Shown here: positions 1 through 5,666 of the stretch, piece after piece | How positions within the stretch are numbered: position 1 is the first letter of the stretch | How the letters are laid out: the number at the start of each line of letters is the position of its first letter | Origin: Dehalococcoidales bacterium | GTDB lineage: Bacteria > Chloroflexota > Dehalococcoidia > Dehalococcoidales > RBG-16-60-22 | Assembly: GCA_026416775.1 (NCBI GenBank) | Contig: JAOAEN010000048.1 | Span: 1-6,105 of the forward strand | DNA length: 6,105 nucleotides | Direction of reading: 5' to 3' | Program-made: the position numbers and the translations under genes | Notes under the pieces: generated by a model | The model's database searches: none | What the model was told of the DNA's origin: nothing | The model's input: the letters and a program-made list of their open reading frames with translations, nothing else

Positions 1-1324
1 CCATGCAGGTATCCTCGTCCATGACGACCATGCCGCCGGAGCCCATCATGGAACCGAGCGCGGTGAGCGATTCGTAGTCAACCGGCTGGTCAAGATAGGC
101 GGCAGGAAGACAGCCGCCGGACGGTCCCCCCGTCTGGACAGCCTTAAAGCGCTTGCCGCCGGGGATACCCCCGCCGATTTCGTAGATGATATCGCGCAGC
201 TTCGTCCCCATGGGGATCTCGATGAGGCCGCTGTTGGCGATCTTGCCGGTGAGGGCAAAGACCGCGGTGCCCCTGGACTTCTCCGTACCGATGCCCGCGT
301 ACCAGTCCGCACCGTTGTTGATGATGACGGGCACGGTGGCAAGCGTCTTCACGTTGTTGATGGTGGTGGGCTTACCCCACAGCCCCGAGGTTGCCGGGTA
401 GGGCGGGCGGGGACGCGGCATGCCGCGCCTGCCCTCGATTGAAGCGATGAGGGCAGTCTCCTCGCCGCAGACGAAGGCCCCTGCCCCTTCCTTGACATGG
501 ATACGGAAGCTGAAGCCGGAACCCATGATGTTGTCGCCGAGAAAGCCCTTTTCCTCGCATTGGGCGATGGCAAGGCGCACGCGTTTCACAGCAAGGGGGT
601 ATTCGGCGCGGATGTAGATATAGCCTTCGGTCGCCCCGATGGCGTAGGCCGCAATGGTCATTCCCTCAATTACGGTGAAGGGGTCGCCCTCCATGGTGCT
701 CCTGTCCATGAAGGCACCGGGGTCGCCCTCGTCGGCATTGCAGATCATGTATTTTTGGTCTCCCGGGGCATTACGGCAGAACTCCCATTTCTGGGCGGTG
801 GAAAAGCCGGCACCGCCCCTGCCGCGCAGCCCGGCTCGCCTGATGGTGTTGATGACGTCCTCAGGGCTCATCCCGGTGAGCACTTTCCTGAGAGCCTTGA
901 AGCCGTCGCTGGCGATGTAGTCATCAATCCTTTCGGGGTTGATGCGCCCGCAGTTACGCAGGATGATGCGTTTCTGCAGGCTGTAGAACCTGATATCCTT
1001 GTGGTAGGGTACGGGGTTACCGGTAAGGGGGTCCTTGTAAAAAAGCCTTGTTACGGGCCTGCCATCGCGCAGATGCGAGGTGGCGATCTCCGCCACGTCA
1101 TCAACGGTAACATGGGTGTAAAAAATGCCTTCCGGCTCAACGACCGCCACCGGTCCCTGCTCGCAGAAGCCGTGGCAGCCGGTGAAGTCCACGCTGACGT
1201 TTTTCAGCCCCAGCTCGGCGATTTTTGCCTTCAGGGCATCGGTGATCTCCACGGACTGCCCGGAAGAGCAGCCGGTGCCCTGGCAAATGAATATGGTACG
1301 GGTGCTATTTTGCTGAGCGATCAT
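1..1324 (-). CDS. nuoF: NuoF/HndC/HydB-type NADH-binding flavoprotein subunit, partial (C-terminus beyond window)
   Basis: This subunit binds FMN and NAD(H) and passes electrons between NADH and iron-sulfur clusters in a cytoplasmic oxidoreductase. The visible part is 441 residues, starting MIAQQNSTRT. Residues 10-85 form a thioredoxin-like [2Fe-2S] domain with Cys14, Cys19, Cys50 and Cys54. Next come the FMN loop GRGGAGF (168-174), the acidic NADEGDPGAF stretch (196-205), the nucleotide-binding GAGAFVCGEETAL (280-292), and a soluble-ligand-binding-type region near 350-405 ending QTGGPSGGCLP. The window edge falls at DEDTCM, just before the expected four-Cys [4Fe-4S] motif. The start overlaps the end of nuoE by 20 bp and has AGGTGA close upstream, so translation is probably coupled. 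The thioredoxin-like extension is typical of HndC/HydB-type subunits in bifurcating hydrogenases and NAD-linked formate dehydrogenases and is absent from classical complex I NuoF. Family assignment is secure. The identity of the whole complex is inferred. Confidence 0.95.
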   Translation of the reverse strand, partial: MIAQQNSTRTIFICQGTGCSSGQSVEITDALKAKIAELGLKNVSVDFTGCHGFCEQGPVAVVEPEGIFYTHVTVDDVAEIATSHLRDGRPVTRLFYKDPLTGNPVPYHKDIRFYSLQKRIILRNCGRINPERIDDYIASDGFKALRKVLTGMSPEDVINTIRRAGLRGRGGAGFSTAQKWEFCRNAPGDQKYMICNADEGDPGAFMDRSTMEGDPFTVIEGMTIAAYAIGATEGYIYIRAEYPLAVKRVRLAIAQCEEKGFLGDNIMGSGFSFRIHVKEGAGAFVCGEETALIASIEGRRGMPRPRPPYPATSGLWGKPTTINNVKTLATVPVIINNGADWYAGIGTEKSRGTAVFALTGKIANSGLIEIPMGTKLRDIIYEIGGGIPGGKRFKAVQTGGPSGGCLPAAYLDQPVDYESLTALGSMMGSGGMVVMDEDTCM

Positions 1325-1793
1325 AGTCACCTAGAACCTCCGCGACTTTTTTCGTCGTCATCTTGCCGTAGGTCTTACCGCCGATCGTCATCGTCGGGGC
1401 AAGGGCACAGGCACCGATGCAGGCGACCGTCTCCAGGGTGTACTCAAGGTCGGGGGTGGTCTCACCCGCCCTGATGCCGAGCCTTTTCTCCACCTCGGCA
1501 AGCACCTTCGCCGAGCCGCGCACGTGACAGGCGGTGCCACGGCAGACGCGGATGATCTTCTTGCCGGTGGGCGTGAGGCGGAACTGGGCATAGAAGGTGG
1601 CAACACCGAAGACGGTGCACTCGGGGGTACGGGTAAAGTCGGCGATACGCTTCATGACCTCTTCGGGGAGATAGCCGAATTCCTCCTGTACCCGCTGGAG
1701 AATAGGGATCAGCTCTGACCTTTCTCCCGAAAATGACGCAAGGATCCTCTCAAGCTTTTCGTTTTTGACCGGGGTGCTGCCTTCATCAGACAT
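1305..1793 (-). CDS. nuoE: NuoE/HndA/HydC-type thioredoxin-like [2Fe-2S] subunit
   Basis: This small electron-transfer subunit (24 kDa family of complex I, HydC/HndA of NAD-linked hydrogenases) partners with NuoF. At 162 residues it matches the family's usual length. A helical N-terminal part (13-60, with EEFGYLPEEV at 37-46) precedes the thioredoxin fold. The four cluster ligands are visible as Cys84 and Cys89 in CRGTACHVRG and Cys125 and Cys129 in CIGACALAP. The motif VFGVATFYAQF (61-71), typical of the family, is present. The start is preceded by AAGAGG at 1804-1809, ten bases upstream. Its last codons overlap the nuoF start, as expected for an obligate pair. It is the first gene of its cluster, 245 bp downstream of the GAF–HD-GYP gene on the same strand, and a separate promoter is possible there. 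No signal peptide or membrane segment is present, so it should be cytoplasmic. Confidence 0.96.
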   Translation of the reverse strand: MSDEGSTPVKNEKLERILASFSGERSELIPILQRVQEEFGYLPEEVMKRIADFTRTPECTVFGVATFYAQFRLTPTGKKIIRVCRGTACHVRGSAKVLAEVEKRLGIRAGETTPDLEYTLETVACIGACALAPTMTIGGKTYGKMTTKKVAEVLGDYDRSAK

Positions 1794-1897
1794 GCTGATT
1801 TAACCTCTTTCTAGCCCTGACGCTACTGGCCAGAGAAATTTCCAGGGATTAACGGGGGACCGAAGGTCTAATACTTAGGGGCAAATTCCTACTGAAT

Positions 1898-1927
1898 ACT
1901 ATACTATTTTTCCCCGTCTTTATGCAA
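1898..1927 (-). promoter_or_regulatory. Candidate promoter for nuoEF
   Basis: On the minus strand TTGCAT (1922-1927) and TATAGT (1898-1903, five of six matches to TATAAT) are 18 bp apart in a locally AT-rich part of the otherwise GC-rich gap. Transcription would start near 1891 and give a leader of about 100 nt ahead of nuoE. The -35 match is poor (three of six), so this is only a candidate. Read-through from the upstream signalling genes is the alternative, since no convincing terminator lies between them. Confidence 0.35.
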
Positions 1928-1954
1928 CTAAACTTGCGTGGGGCTCTCTCGGTA

Positions 1955-1982
1955 GGCCGCGGCCCACATGTGCATGGCACAT
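1955..1982. repeat. Cluster of short palindromes upstream of nuoEF
   Basis: Three overlapping or abutting dyads fill 28 bp: GGCCGCGGCC (1955-1964), CACATGTG (1965-1972), and the hairpin ATGTGC-ATG-GCACAT (1968-1982, 6-bp arms and 3-base loop). They lie about 30 bp upstream of the candidate -35 of nuoEF, a usual place for an activator site. The TGTGC/GCACA arms resemble CRP-family half-sites, but the 3-base spacing is shorter than the 6-base spacing of classical CRP sites. Function is unknown. Confidence 0.4.
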
Positions 1983-2038
1983 TTCGGGCATGGTTGCAGG
2001 GTGAAGTTTTTTCAGTCCGCTTGCGGAGCGGTGTGCCT

Positions 2039-3169
2039 TCAAGACGGCAGGGACGTGCTGGCATTCAGCCCGTAGGTGAACGCCTTCACCGCCACAGGGC
2101 AGAACTCCGTACCGGAGCGGTCGGCCAGTTCTTTCAGCGACTGCTCGACGCTCATCGGGGGATGGTGAGCCGTGGTCATCACGTCAAACGCATTCGCCAC
2201 CGCAATCAGCCTGGCACCGAAGGGGATTTCCTCACCCTTCAGGCGGTGCGGGTACCCCTGCCCGTCGTACCTCTCGTGGTGATGGAGGATGAGCTCCGCC
2301 GCCCGGGCGAAGAAGGGGATCTCCCCGAGCATGGCGGCGCCATAGACCGGGTGCTCCCGCATGACATCCCCTGCCTGCGGGTGATGGGGCCCGGCGTCAT
2401 CGCCCGCTCTTCCGTCAAAGGCAATCTTGCCGATGTCATGGAGCAGGCTTGCGTATTCCAGGCTCTGCCTTTCCCCGGCACCCAGCGGGATGTAGGGTAT
2501 GGTGCGCACCACGTATTCCATGACTCTCTGGGAATGCCCACGCCGGGATGGCAGCCTCGCATCAACGGCGGAGACGATGGCAACGAGGCTTGCCCTGAAG
2601 GTGCTGAGTATGTCCTGATAGAGGTGGGCATTTTCCAGCGCCTGTGCCGTCAGGTCGGCGATGGAGGTGGTGACCTCAAGGTCTTTCCCGTTGAACCCGC
2701 CGCCGTCCAGCTTGTTCAGGATCTCAATCACCCCCAGGATGCGCTCGTTGGCGATGAGCGGGGCACAGATGAGCGATTTCGTCGTGAAACCGGTCCTGAT
2801 GTCTATTGCCTTGTGGAAGTTCTCGCTGCGGGTCACGTCGTTCACGATAAGCGGTTTACCGGTACGGGCGACCTGTCCGGCGATGCCGCACTGGCTGTTG
2901 ATCCTGACCTGCTTGAGAGTCCTGGCGCCCGGACCACTCACCGCCTCGAAGAAGAGGTCCTGGTCATTGTCCCTGAAGAGAAGGATTGATGATGCCTCGG
3001 CGTTGAGGATGACCTTCGCCGCATTGATCGCCCGCTCCAGGATGCCGGTGAGCTGGGGTGTGGGGGGAATCCTGTGGTCGTCCACCGCGATATTCTTCTG
3101 TGGCGGGTAAATACGGTCCTTCGCCGGGGCGTCTCTGGTCAGCCTTGGCAGTATCTCGCCGATTCCCAT
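2039..3169 (-). CDS. GAF–HD-GYP domain protein, putative c-di-GMP phosphodiesterase
   Basis: A 376-residue cytoplasmic signalling protein. A GAF sensor domain (about 40-185) is followed by an HD-GYP domain (about 190-370), a family that hydrolyses c-di-GMP or related dinucleotides. Visible HD-GYP residues are His212 (GHSQRV), His244-Asp245 with Lys248 (HDIGK), His273 (REHP), His297-His298 and the signature HHERYDGQGYP (297-307). Two features diverge. The usual VADxFD is VANAFD, so a likely metal-ligand Asp is Asn326. The usual RPYR segment is replaced by HHPPMS (335-340). The GAF end holds Asn152-Lys153, Phe159 and Asp163, most of the NKFDE motif of cyclic-nucleotide-binding GAF domains, although many bacterial GAF domains share it. 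The gene starts 4 bp after the cyclase stop, with AGGGGG (3177-3182) as ribosome binding site inside the cyclase 3' end, so the two are surely co-transcribed. Domain calls are firm. Catalytic activity is uncertain. Confidence 0.92.
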   Translation of the reverse strand: MGIGEILPRLTRDAPAKDRIYPPQKNIAVDDHRIPPTPQLTGILERAINAAKVILNAEASSILLFRDNDQDLFFEAVSGPGARTLKQVRINSQCGIAGQVARTGKPLIVNDVTRSENFHKAIDIRTGFTTKSLICAPLIANERILGVIEILNKLDGGGFNGKDLEVTTSIADLTAQALENAHLYQDILSTFRASLVAIVSAVDARLPSRRGHSQRVMEYVVRTIPYIPLGAGERQSLEYASLLHDIGKIAFDGRAGDDAGPHHPQAGDVMREHPVYGAAMLGEIPFFARAAELILHHHERYDGQGYPHRLKGEEIPFGARLIAVANAFDVMTTAHHPPMSVEQSLKELADRSGTEFCPVAVKAFTYGLNASTSLPS

Positions 3170-3173
3170 ATCA

Positions 3174-4010
3174 TCACCCCCTGCTTCTGTTTCCGGTCGC
3201 GGATGTTACCTGCGGGAAAACGGAGGAATTCCCCTTTGACGAAAGTTTCTCCATTTCCTTCCGCAGTACCCAGACGGGCTCTTCGTTGCCGACGCCGCGG
3301 ACCGGTATGTGAACAAGGGTAAAAAGCGAGAGGTAGTCCGCGGTCAGGTGCTCCTTCACGGGGAAGCCCCGCTGGGGAAAACAGAAGGAGAATGGCTTGA
3401 GGTGCGAAAGCCGTGTCGCGTTGTTGATGCAATGGCCGACAAAGTCCTTCCCCCCGCCGATGCCGAATACCTTGCCCCGGGCAAGCCCGCAGCGCAGCAC
3501 TGCCGGTGGGTTGTGGATTGTCTGGCTGATGCGGGGGTAGAACTCCTGCTGGTAACGCGCGCAGATGTCGTAAAGCATTGCGATGATGCGGCATATCCGC
3601 CGCTCATCAAGGTGGTCGGTGTACCATATGATGAGCACCCCGTCGCCCATGAACTTGAGGAAGGCAGGGAAGTCCGCCCATAGGGCAAGGTGTTTCCCGG
3701 TGTCTTTTGCCGTCAGCCCGGTCTTGAGGTTATCAAAGAACCAGGCAAGAAACTCACTCAGGAAACGCGGGATGGCAAGGTGGGCATCCACCTGATTGCA
3801 GAATGAGGTAAATCCGGTGAGGTCAAAGACCGCTGTCACCGCGTCTCTTTCCTCGCACGGCTGGCTTGTGTCCCCCAGATTGAGCAGCGAGGGGTTGAAG
3901 CGGCTTGCGGTTTCCTGGTCAACCAGCCGGCTTATACGCGGCTGACCTTCCCCCCCCGATAACGTATACGGGCGTCGCCTGACGACCCGCCTGATCACGA
4001 CCTTTTTCAT
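3174..4010 (-). CDS. Class III adenylate/guanylate cyclase domain protein, probably adenylate cyclase
   Basis: A 278-residue soluble protein with one class III cyclase catalytic domain (about 55-250) that should make cAMP from ATP as a homodimer. All canonical residues are visible: metal Asp63 in VFDLTGFT, adenine-contacting Lys119 and metal Asp123 in KFMGDG, the second purine-contacting Asp189 in KDFVG, and transition-state Asn196 and Arg200 in INNATR. The Lys/Asp pair favours ATP over GTP. The N-terminus is strongly basic (Lys2, Lys3, Arg7, Arg8, Arg11-Arg13), with no membrane segment and no recognisable sensor domain. The tail after 250 is probably disordered. ATG 4008-4010 is the first start codon after an in-frame stop at 4068-4070, and GGGGTGG (4017-4023) lies six bases upstream. 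The gene is first of a two-gene operon with the GAF–HD-GYP protein and is divergent from glnA. Substrate choice is inferred from residues only. Confidence 0.88.
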   Translation of the reverse strand: MKKVVIRRVVRRRPYTLSGGEGQPRISRLVDQETASRFNPSLLNLGDTSQPCEERDAVTAVFDLTGFTSFCNQVDAHLAIPRFLSEFLAWFFDNLKTGLTAKDTGKHLALWADFPAFLKFMGDGVLIIWYTDHLDERRICRIIAMLYDICARYQQEFYPRISQTIHNPPAVLRCGLARGKVFGIGGGKDFVGHCINNATRLSHLKPFSFCFPQRGFPVKEHLTADYLSLFTLVHIPVRGVGNEEPVWVLRKEMEKLSSKGNSSVFPQVTSATGNRSRG

Positions 4011-4059
4011 TTCTGGCCACCCCGCATGCTCGACTTTAGCACCTGTCCGGTAAACAAGG

Positions 4060-4079
4060 CGTAAAAATCATAGTTTACG
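4060..4079. promoter_or_regulatory. Inverted repeat CGTAAA-N8-TTTACG in the cyclase/glnA divergent region
   Basis: Perfect 6-bp arms (4060-4065 and 4074-4079) are separated by 8 bp. The spacer contains, on the minus strand, TATGAT (4067-4072), a five-of-six match to a -10 element about 57 bp upstream of the cyclase start, although no good -35 accompanies it. A further GTAAAC (4050-4055) pairs with GTTTAC (4073-4078). The arrangement looks like an operator over a cyclase-operon promoter. The binding protein is unknown. Confidence 0.4.
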
Positions 4080-4120
4080 GTCTAAACAACTCAGAAATTC
4101 CGGTCTGCTCGACGGTGCCT

Positions 4121-4147
4121 CCCGGCTTCGGTCCTGGAACCGCCGGG
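4121..4147. repeat. Bulged hairpin with CGGT-N6-ACCG core upstream of glnA
   Basis: Outer arms CCCGG (4121-4125) and CCGGG (4143-4147) enclose inner arms CGGT (4129-4132) and ACCG (4139-4142), with a three-base bulge at 4126-4128 and a six-base loop. No T-run follows on either strand, so it is not an intrinsic terminator. The inner element has the same layout, two 4-bp arms six bases apart, as archaeal NrpR operators, though with different bases. It could be a glnA operator, but this is inference. Confidence 0.4.
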
Positions 4148-4169
4148 CTATATATAAATTAATGAAATA

Positions 4170-4199
4170 ATGACAAAAGCCCCCCGAAAGATTTAAAAT
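4170..4199 (+). promoter_or_regulatory. Candidate sigma70 promoter of glnA
   Basis: ATGACA (4170-4175, five of six matches to TTGACA) and TAAAAT (4194-4199, five of six to TATAAT) are 18 bp apart. A start near 4206 would leave a leader of only about 16 nt, just enough for the ribosome binding site. The AT-rich stretch 4148-4170 directly upstream could act as an UP element, or it could itself hold an alternative -10 (TATAAA 4153-4158), which lacks a -35. Confidence 0.5.
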
Positions 4200-4210
4200 A
4201 ACAGCGTGAC

Positions 4211-4216
4211 AGGAGG
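4211..4216 (+). promoter_or_regulatory. Strong ribosome binding site of glnA
   Basis: AGGAGG lies five bases before ATG 4222-4224. It is the best Shine-Dalgarno match in the window and fixes the glnA start. It also suggests high translation, as expected for glutamine synthetase. Confidence 0.9.
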
Positions 4217-4221
4217 GAAAA

Positions 4222-5571
4222 ATGGCGGAAAAATTCAAGAGCAGGGAAGAGGCCAAACAGTACGTCCTCAGGAAGGCGAAGGAGCAGGATGTCAAGTTCA
4301 TCAAGCTCTGGTTTTCCGATATCCTAGGGATGCTCAAGAGCTTTGATATCACCGTGGAGGAGCTTGAGGGGGCCCTTGAAGAGGGGATGGGGTTTGACGG
4401 CTCTTCCATTGAGGGGTTCGCCCGCATTGATGAAAGCGACATGGTGGCACTGCCCGACCCGACCACATGGCGGATACTACCGTGGCGGCCGCAGGAACAC
4501 CACGCGGAAGCGCGCATGTTCTGCGATATTCTCTTGCCCGGCGGCGAACCCTTTGAGGGGGACCCCAGGTACGTCCTCAAGAAGAACCTCAAGCTGGCCG
4601 CCGATATGGGCTACACCTACTACGTGGGGCCGGAGCTGGAGTATTTCTACTTTAAATCTCCGGACCTGACCGAACCCCTGGACAAGGCGGGGTACTTCGA
4701 CCTGACGCCGCGCGATGCCGCCGTTGACATGCGAAGGGAGACGGTGCTCCACCTGGAGGCCATGGGGATCGATGTCGAATACAGCCATCATGAAGTTGCC
4801 GATAGCCAGCATGAGATTGACATGAGGTACACCGATGCCCTGACCATGGCGGACAACGTCATGACCTACCGGCTGGTGGTCAAGGAGGTTGCCTACCGGC
4901 ACGGCTACTATGCCACCTTCATGCCCAAGCCGGTGTTCGGCATCAACGGCAGCGGGATGCACGTGCACCAGTCGCTCTTCCGGGGTGAGCGCAACGCCTT
5001 TTTTGATCCTAATGACCCCTACCACCTTTCCAAGGAGGCAAGGAGTTTCGTCGCCGGGCTCCTGAAGTATGCCCCGGAAATCACCCTCGTCTGTAACCAG
5101 TGGGTGAACTCCTATAAGCGCCTTGTCCCCGGCTACGAGGCGCCGGTCTATCTCTCCTGGGCAAGGCGCAACCGCTCCGACCTCATCCGCGTGCCCGAAT
5201 ACCGCCCCGGTCGGGAAAAAGCCACCCGCATCGAGCTCCGCTCTCCGGACCCGGCATGCAACCCGTACCTCTGCTTCGCGGTGATGCTTGCAGCGGGGCT
5301 TGAGGGTATCAGGCAGGGGCTCGAGCCGCCGGAGCCGGTGGAAGAGAACGTCTACGAGATGAGCGCCGAGGAAAGGGCAAGGCGCGGAATCGGGACGCTG
5401 CCTGCCAGTCTCCTTGAGGCCATCCAGCTTGCCGAGAAAAGCGAGCTGGTGAGAAAAGCGCTCGGGGACCATGTTTTCCACTCGTTCATTGAGAACAAGA
5501 AGAAGGAGTGGGACGAATACCGCATCCATGTGAGCGAGTATGAAATAAACAAATACCTGCCGATTCTCTAA
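4222..5571 (+). CDS. glnA: Type I glutamine synthetase, alpha-like
   Basis: Condenses ammonia and glutamate to glutamine with ATP. It works as a cytoplasmic dodecamer and is the entry point of nitrogen assimilation. The 449-residue length fits GSI-alpha, which lacks the insertion of the longer GSI-beta form. The beta-grasp N-terminus includes FDGSSIEGF (58-66), whose Asp reaches the neighbouring subunit's active site. Metal and substrate residues are in place: Glu138 and Glu140 (GPELEYF), Glu191 (HHEVAD), Glu198 (QHEID), His247 in the INGSGMHVHQS segment, Arg300 and flap Glu306 in NSYKRLVPGYEAP, and Arg336, Glu338 and Arg340 in RIELRSPDP. Arg68 (GFARIDESD) matches the arginine linked to glutamine feedback inhibition in Bacillus-type enzymes. 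Tyr378 (NVYEMSAEER) sits where GSI-beta is adenylylated, but alpha enzymes also carry this Tyr without being modified. The adjacent nrpR suggests repression under nitrogen excess. Confidence 0.98.
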   Translation: MAEKFKSREEAKQYVLRKAKEQDVKFIKLWFSDILGMLKSFDITVEELEGALEEGMGFDGSSIEGFARIDESDMVALPDPTTWRILPWRPQEHHAEARMFCDILLPGGEPFEGDPRYVLKKNLKLAADMGYTYYVGPELEYFYFKSPDLTEPLDKAGYFDLTPRDAAVDMRRETVLHLEAMGIDVEYSHHEVADSQHEIDMRYTDALTMADNVMTYRLVVKEVAYRHGYYATFMPKPVFGINGSGMHVHQSLFRGERNAFFDPNDPYHLSKEARSFVAGLLKYAPEITLVCNQWVNSYKRLVPGYEAPVYLSWARRNRSDLIRVPEYRPGREKATRIELRSPDPACNPYLCFAVMLAAGLEGIRQGLEPPEPVEENVYEMSAEERARRGIGTLPASLLEAIQLAEKSELVRKALGDHVFHSFIENKKKEWDEYRIHVSEYEINKYLPIL

Positions 5572-5578
5572 GCGGCAC

Positions 5579-5592
5579 GGTGGAAAGCTACC
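5579..5592. promoter_or_regulatory. Candidate NrpR operator, GGTG-N6-TACC
   Basis: GGTG (5579-5582), six bases, TACC (5589-5592): one base from the GGTA-N6-TACC operator known for Methanosarcina NrpR, with exact spacing. It lies just after the glnA stop and about 25 bp upstream of the nrpR extended -10, a fitting place for autoregulation. As RNA it could also form a small stem with one G-U pair and an AAAG loop. A single degenerate match in 95 bp can arise by chance. Confidence 0.35.
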
Positions 5593-5644
5593 CGCCCTCT
5601 ACTGGGGCCCGCGGCATGGTATAATAAATGGCAAAAAGCGGGTA
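5589..5644. repeat. Inverted repeat TACCCGC/GCGGGTA flanking the nrpR promoter
   Basis: Perfect 7-bp arms at 5589-5595 and 5638-5644 face each other across 42 bp that contain the extended -10. The left arm begins with the TACC of the candidate NrpR operator, and the right arm ends in GGTA. Paired distal half-sites around a promoter would suit a repressor that bridges two sites, but this is inference. Confidence 0.35.
5617..5625 (+). promoter_or_regulatory. Extended -10 promoter of nrpR
   Basis: TGGTATAAT is a perfect extended -10 (TGn plus TATAAT), which explains the lack of a recognisable -35. Transcription would begin near 5632. That is downstream of the in-frame ATG at 5628-5630, which therefore would not be used, and supports ATG 5667 as the nrpR start. 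No terminator is visible after glnA, so nrpR may also be reached by read-through. Confidence 0.6.
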
Positions 5645-5666
5645 TTTGAGAAACGGTCAGGGTAAT

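Noticed and set aside
497..1474. Plus-strand open frame of 325 codons over nuoF/nuoE
   Set aside because: It is the antisense shadow of nuoF, which has clear Cys, FMN and NADH motifs on the minus strand. High GC at third positions removes stops from the complementary frame, and the product has no family features.
1975..1989. Sigma54-like TGGCAC-N5-GGGC on the plus strand
   Set aside because: GG and GC spacing fits, but the -12 box is GGGC in place of TTGC, and it points antisense into the HD-GYP gene with no plus-strand gene downstream.
2007..2031. Hairpin CCGCT/AGCGG with a T6 run just after the HD-GYP stop, considered as a terminator
   Set aside because: On the minus strand the run after the hairpin reads A6, not U6. 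On the plus strand the T-run precedes the hairpin. Neither orientation makes an intrinsic terminator.
1849..2064. Minus-strand 71-codon frame filling most of the 1794-2038 gap
   Set aside because: It overlaps the end of the HD-GYP gene, lacks a ribosome site, uses codons unlike its neighbours (AGT, ATA, AGG, CTA), and shows no conserved motif. I treat the gap as non-coding.
1922..2989. Plus-strand open frame of 355 codons over the GAF–HD-GYP gene
   Set aside because: Antisense shadow of a gene with firm HD-GYP motifs. Its start lies in the intergenic gap with no ribosome site.
4149..4158. TATATATAAA as an archaeal TATA box for glnA
   Set aside because: The genome looks bacterial from its gene content, Shine-Dalgarno sites and the perfect extended -10 before nrpR. 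A sigma70-like pair closer to glnA is a better fit.
4477..5529. Minus-strand open frame of 350 codons inside glnA
   Set aside because: Antisense shadow of a fully conserved glutamine synthetase, with no recognisable motifs.
5628..5666. In-frame upstream ATG adding 13 residues to NrpR
   Set aside because: It has no ribosome site and lies at or before the transcription start expected from the extended -10 at 5617-5625.
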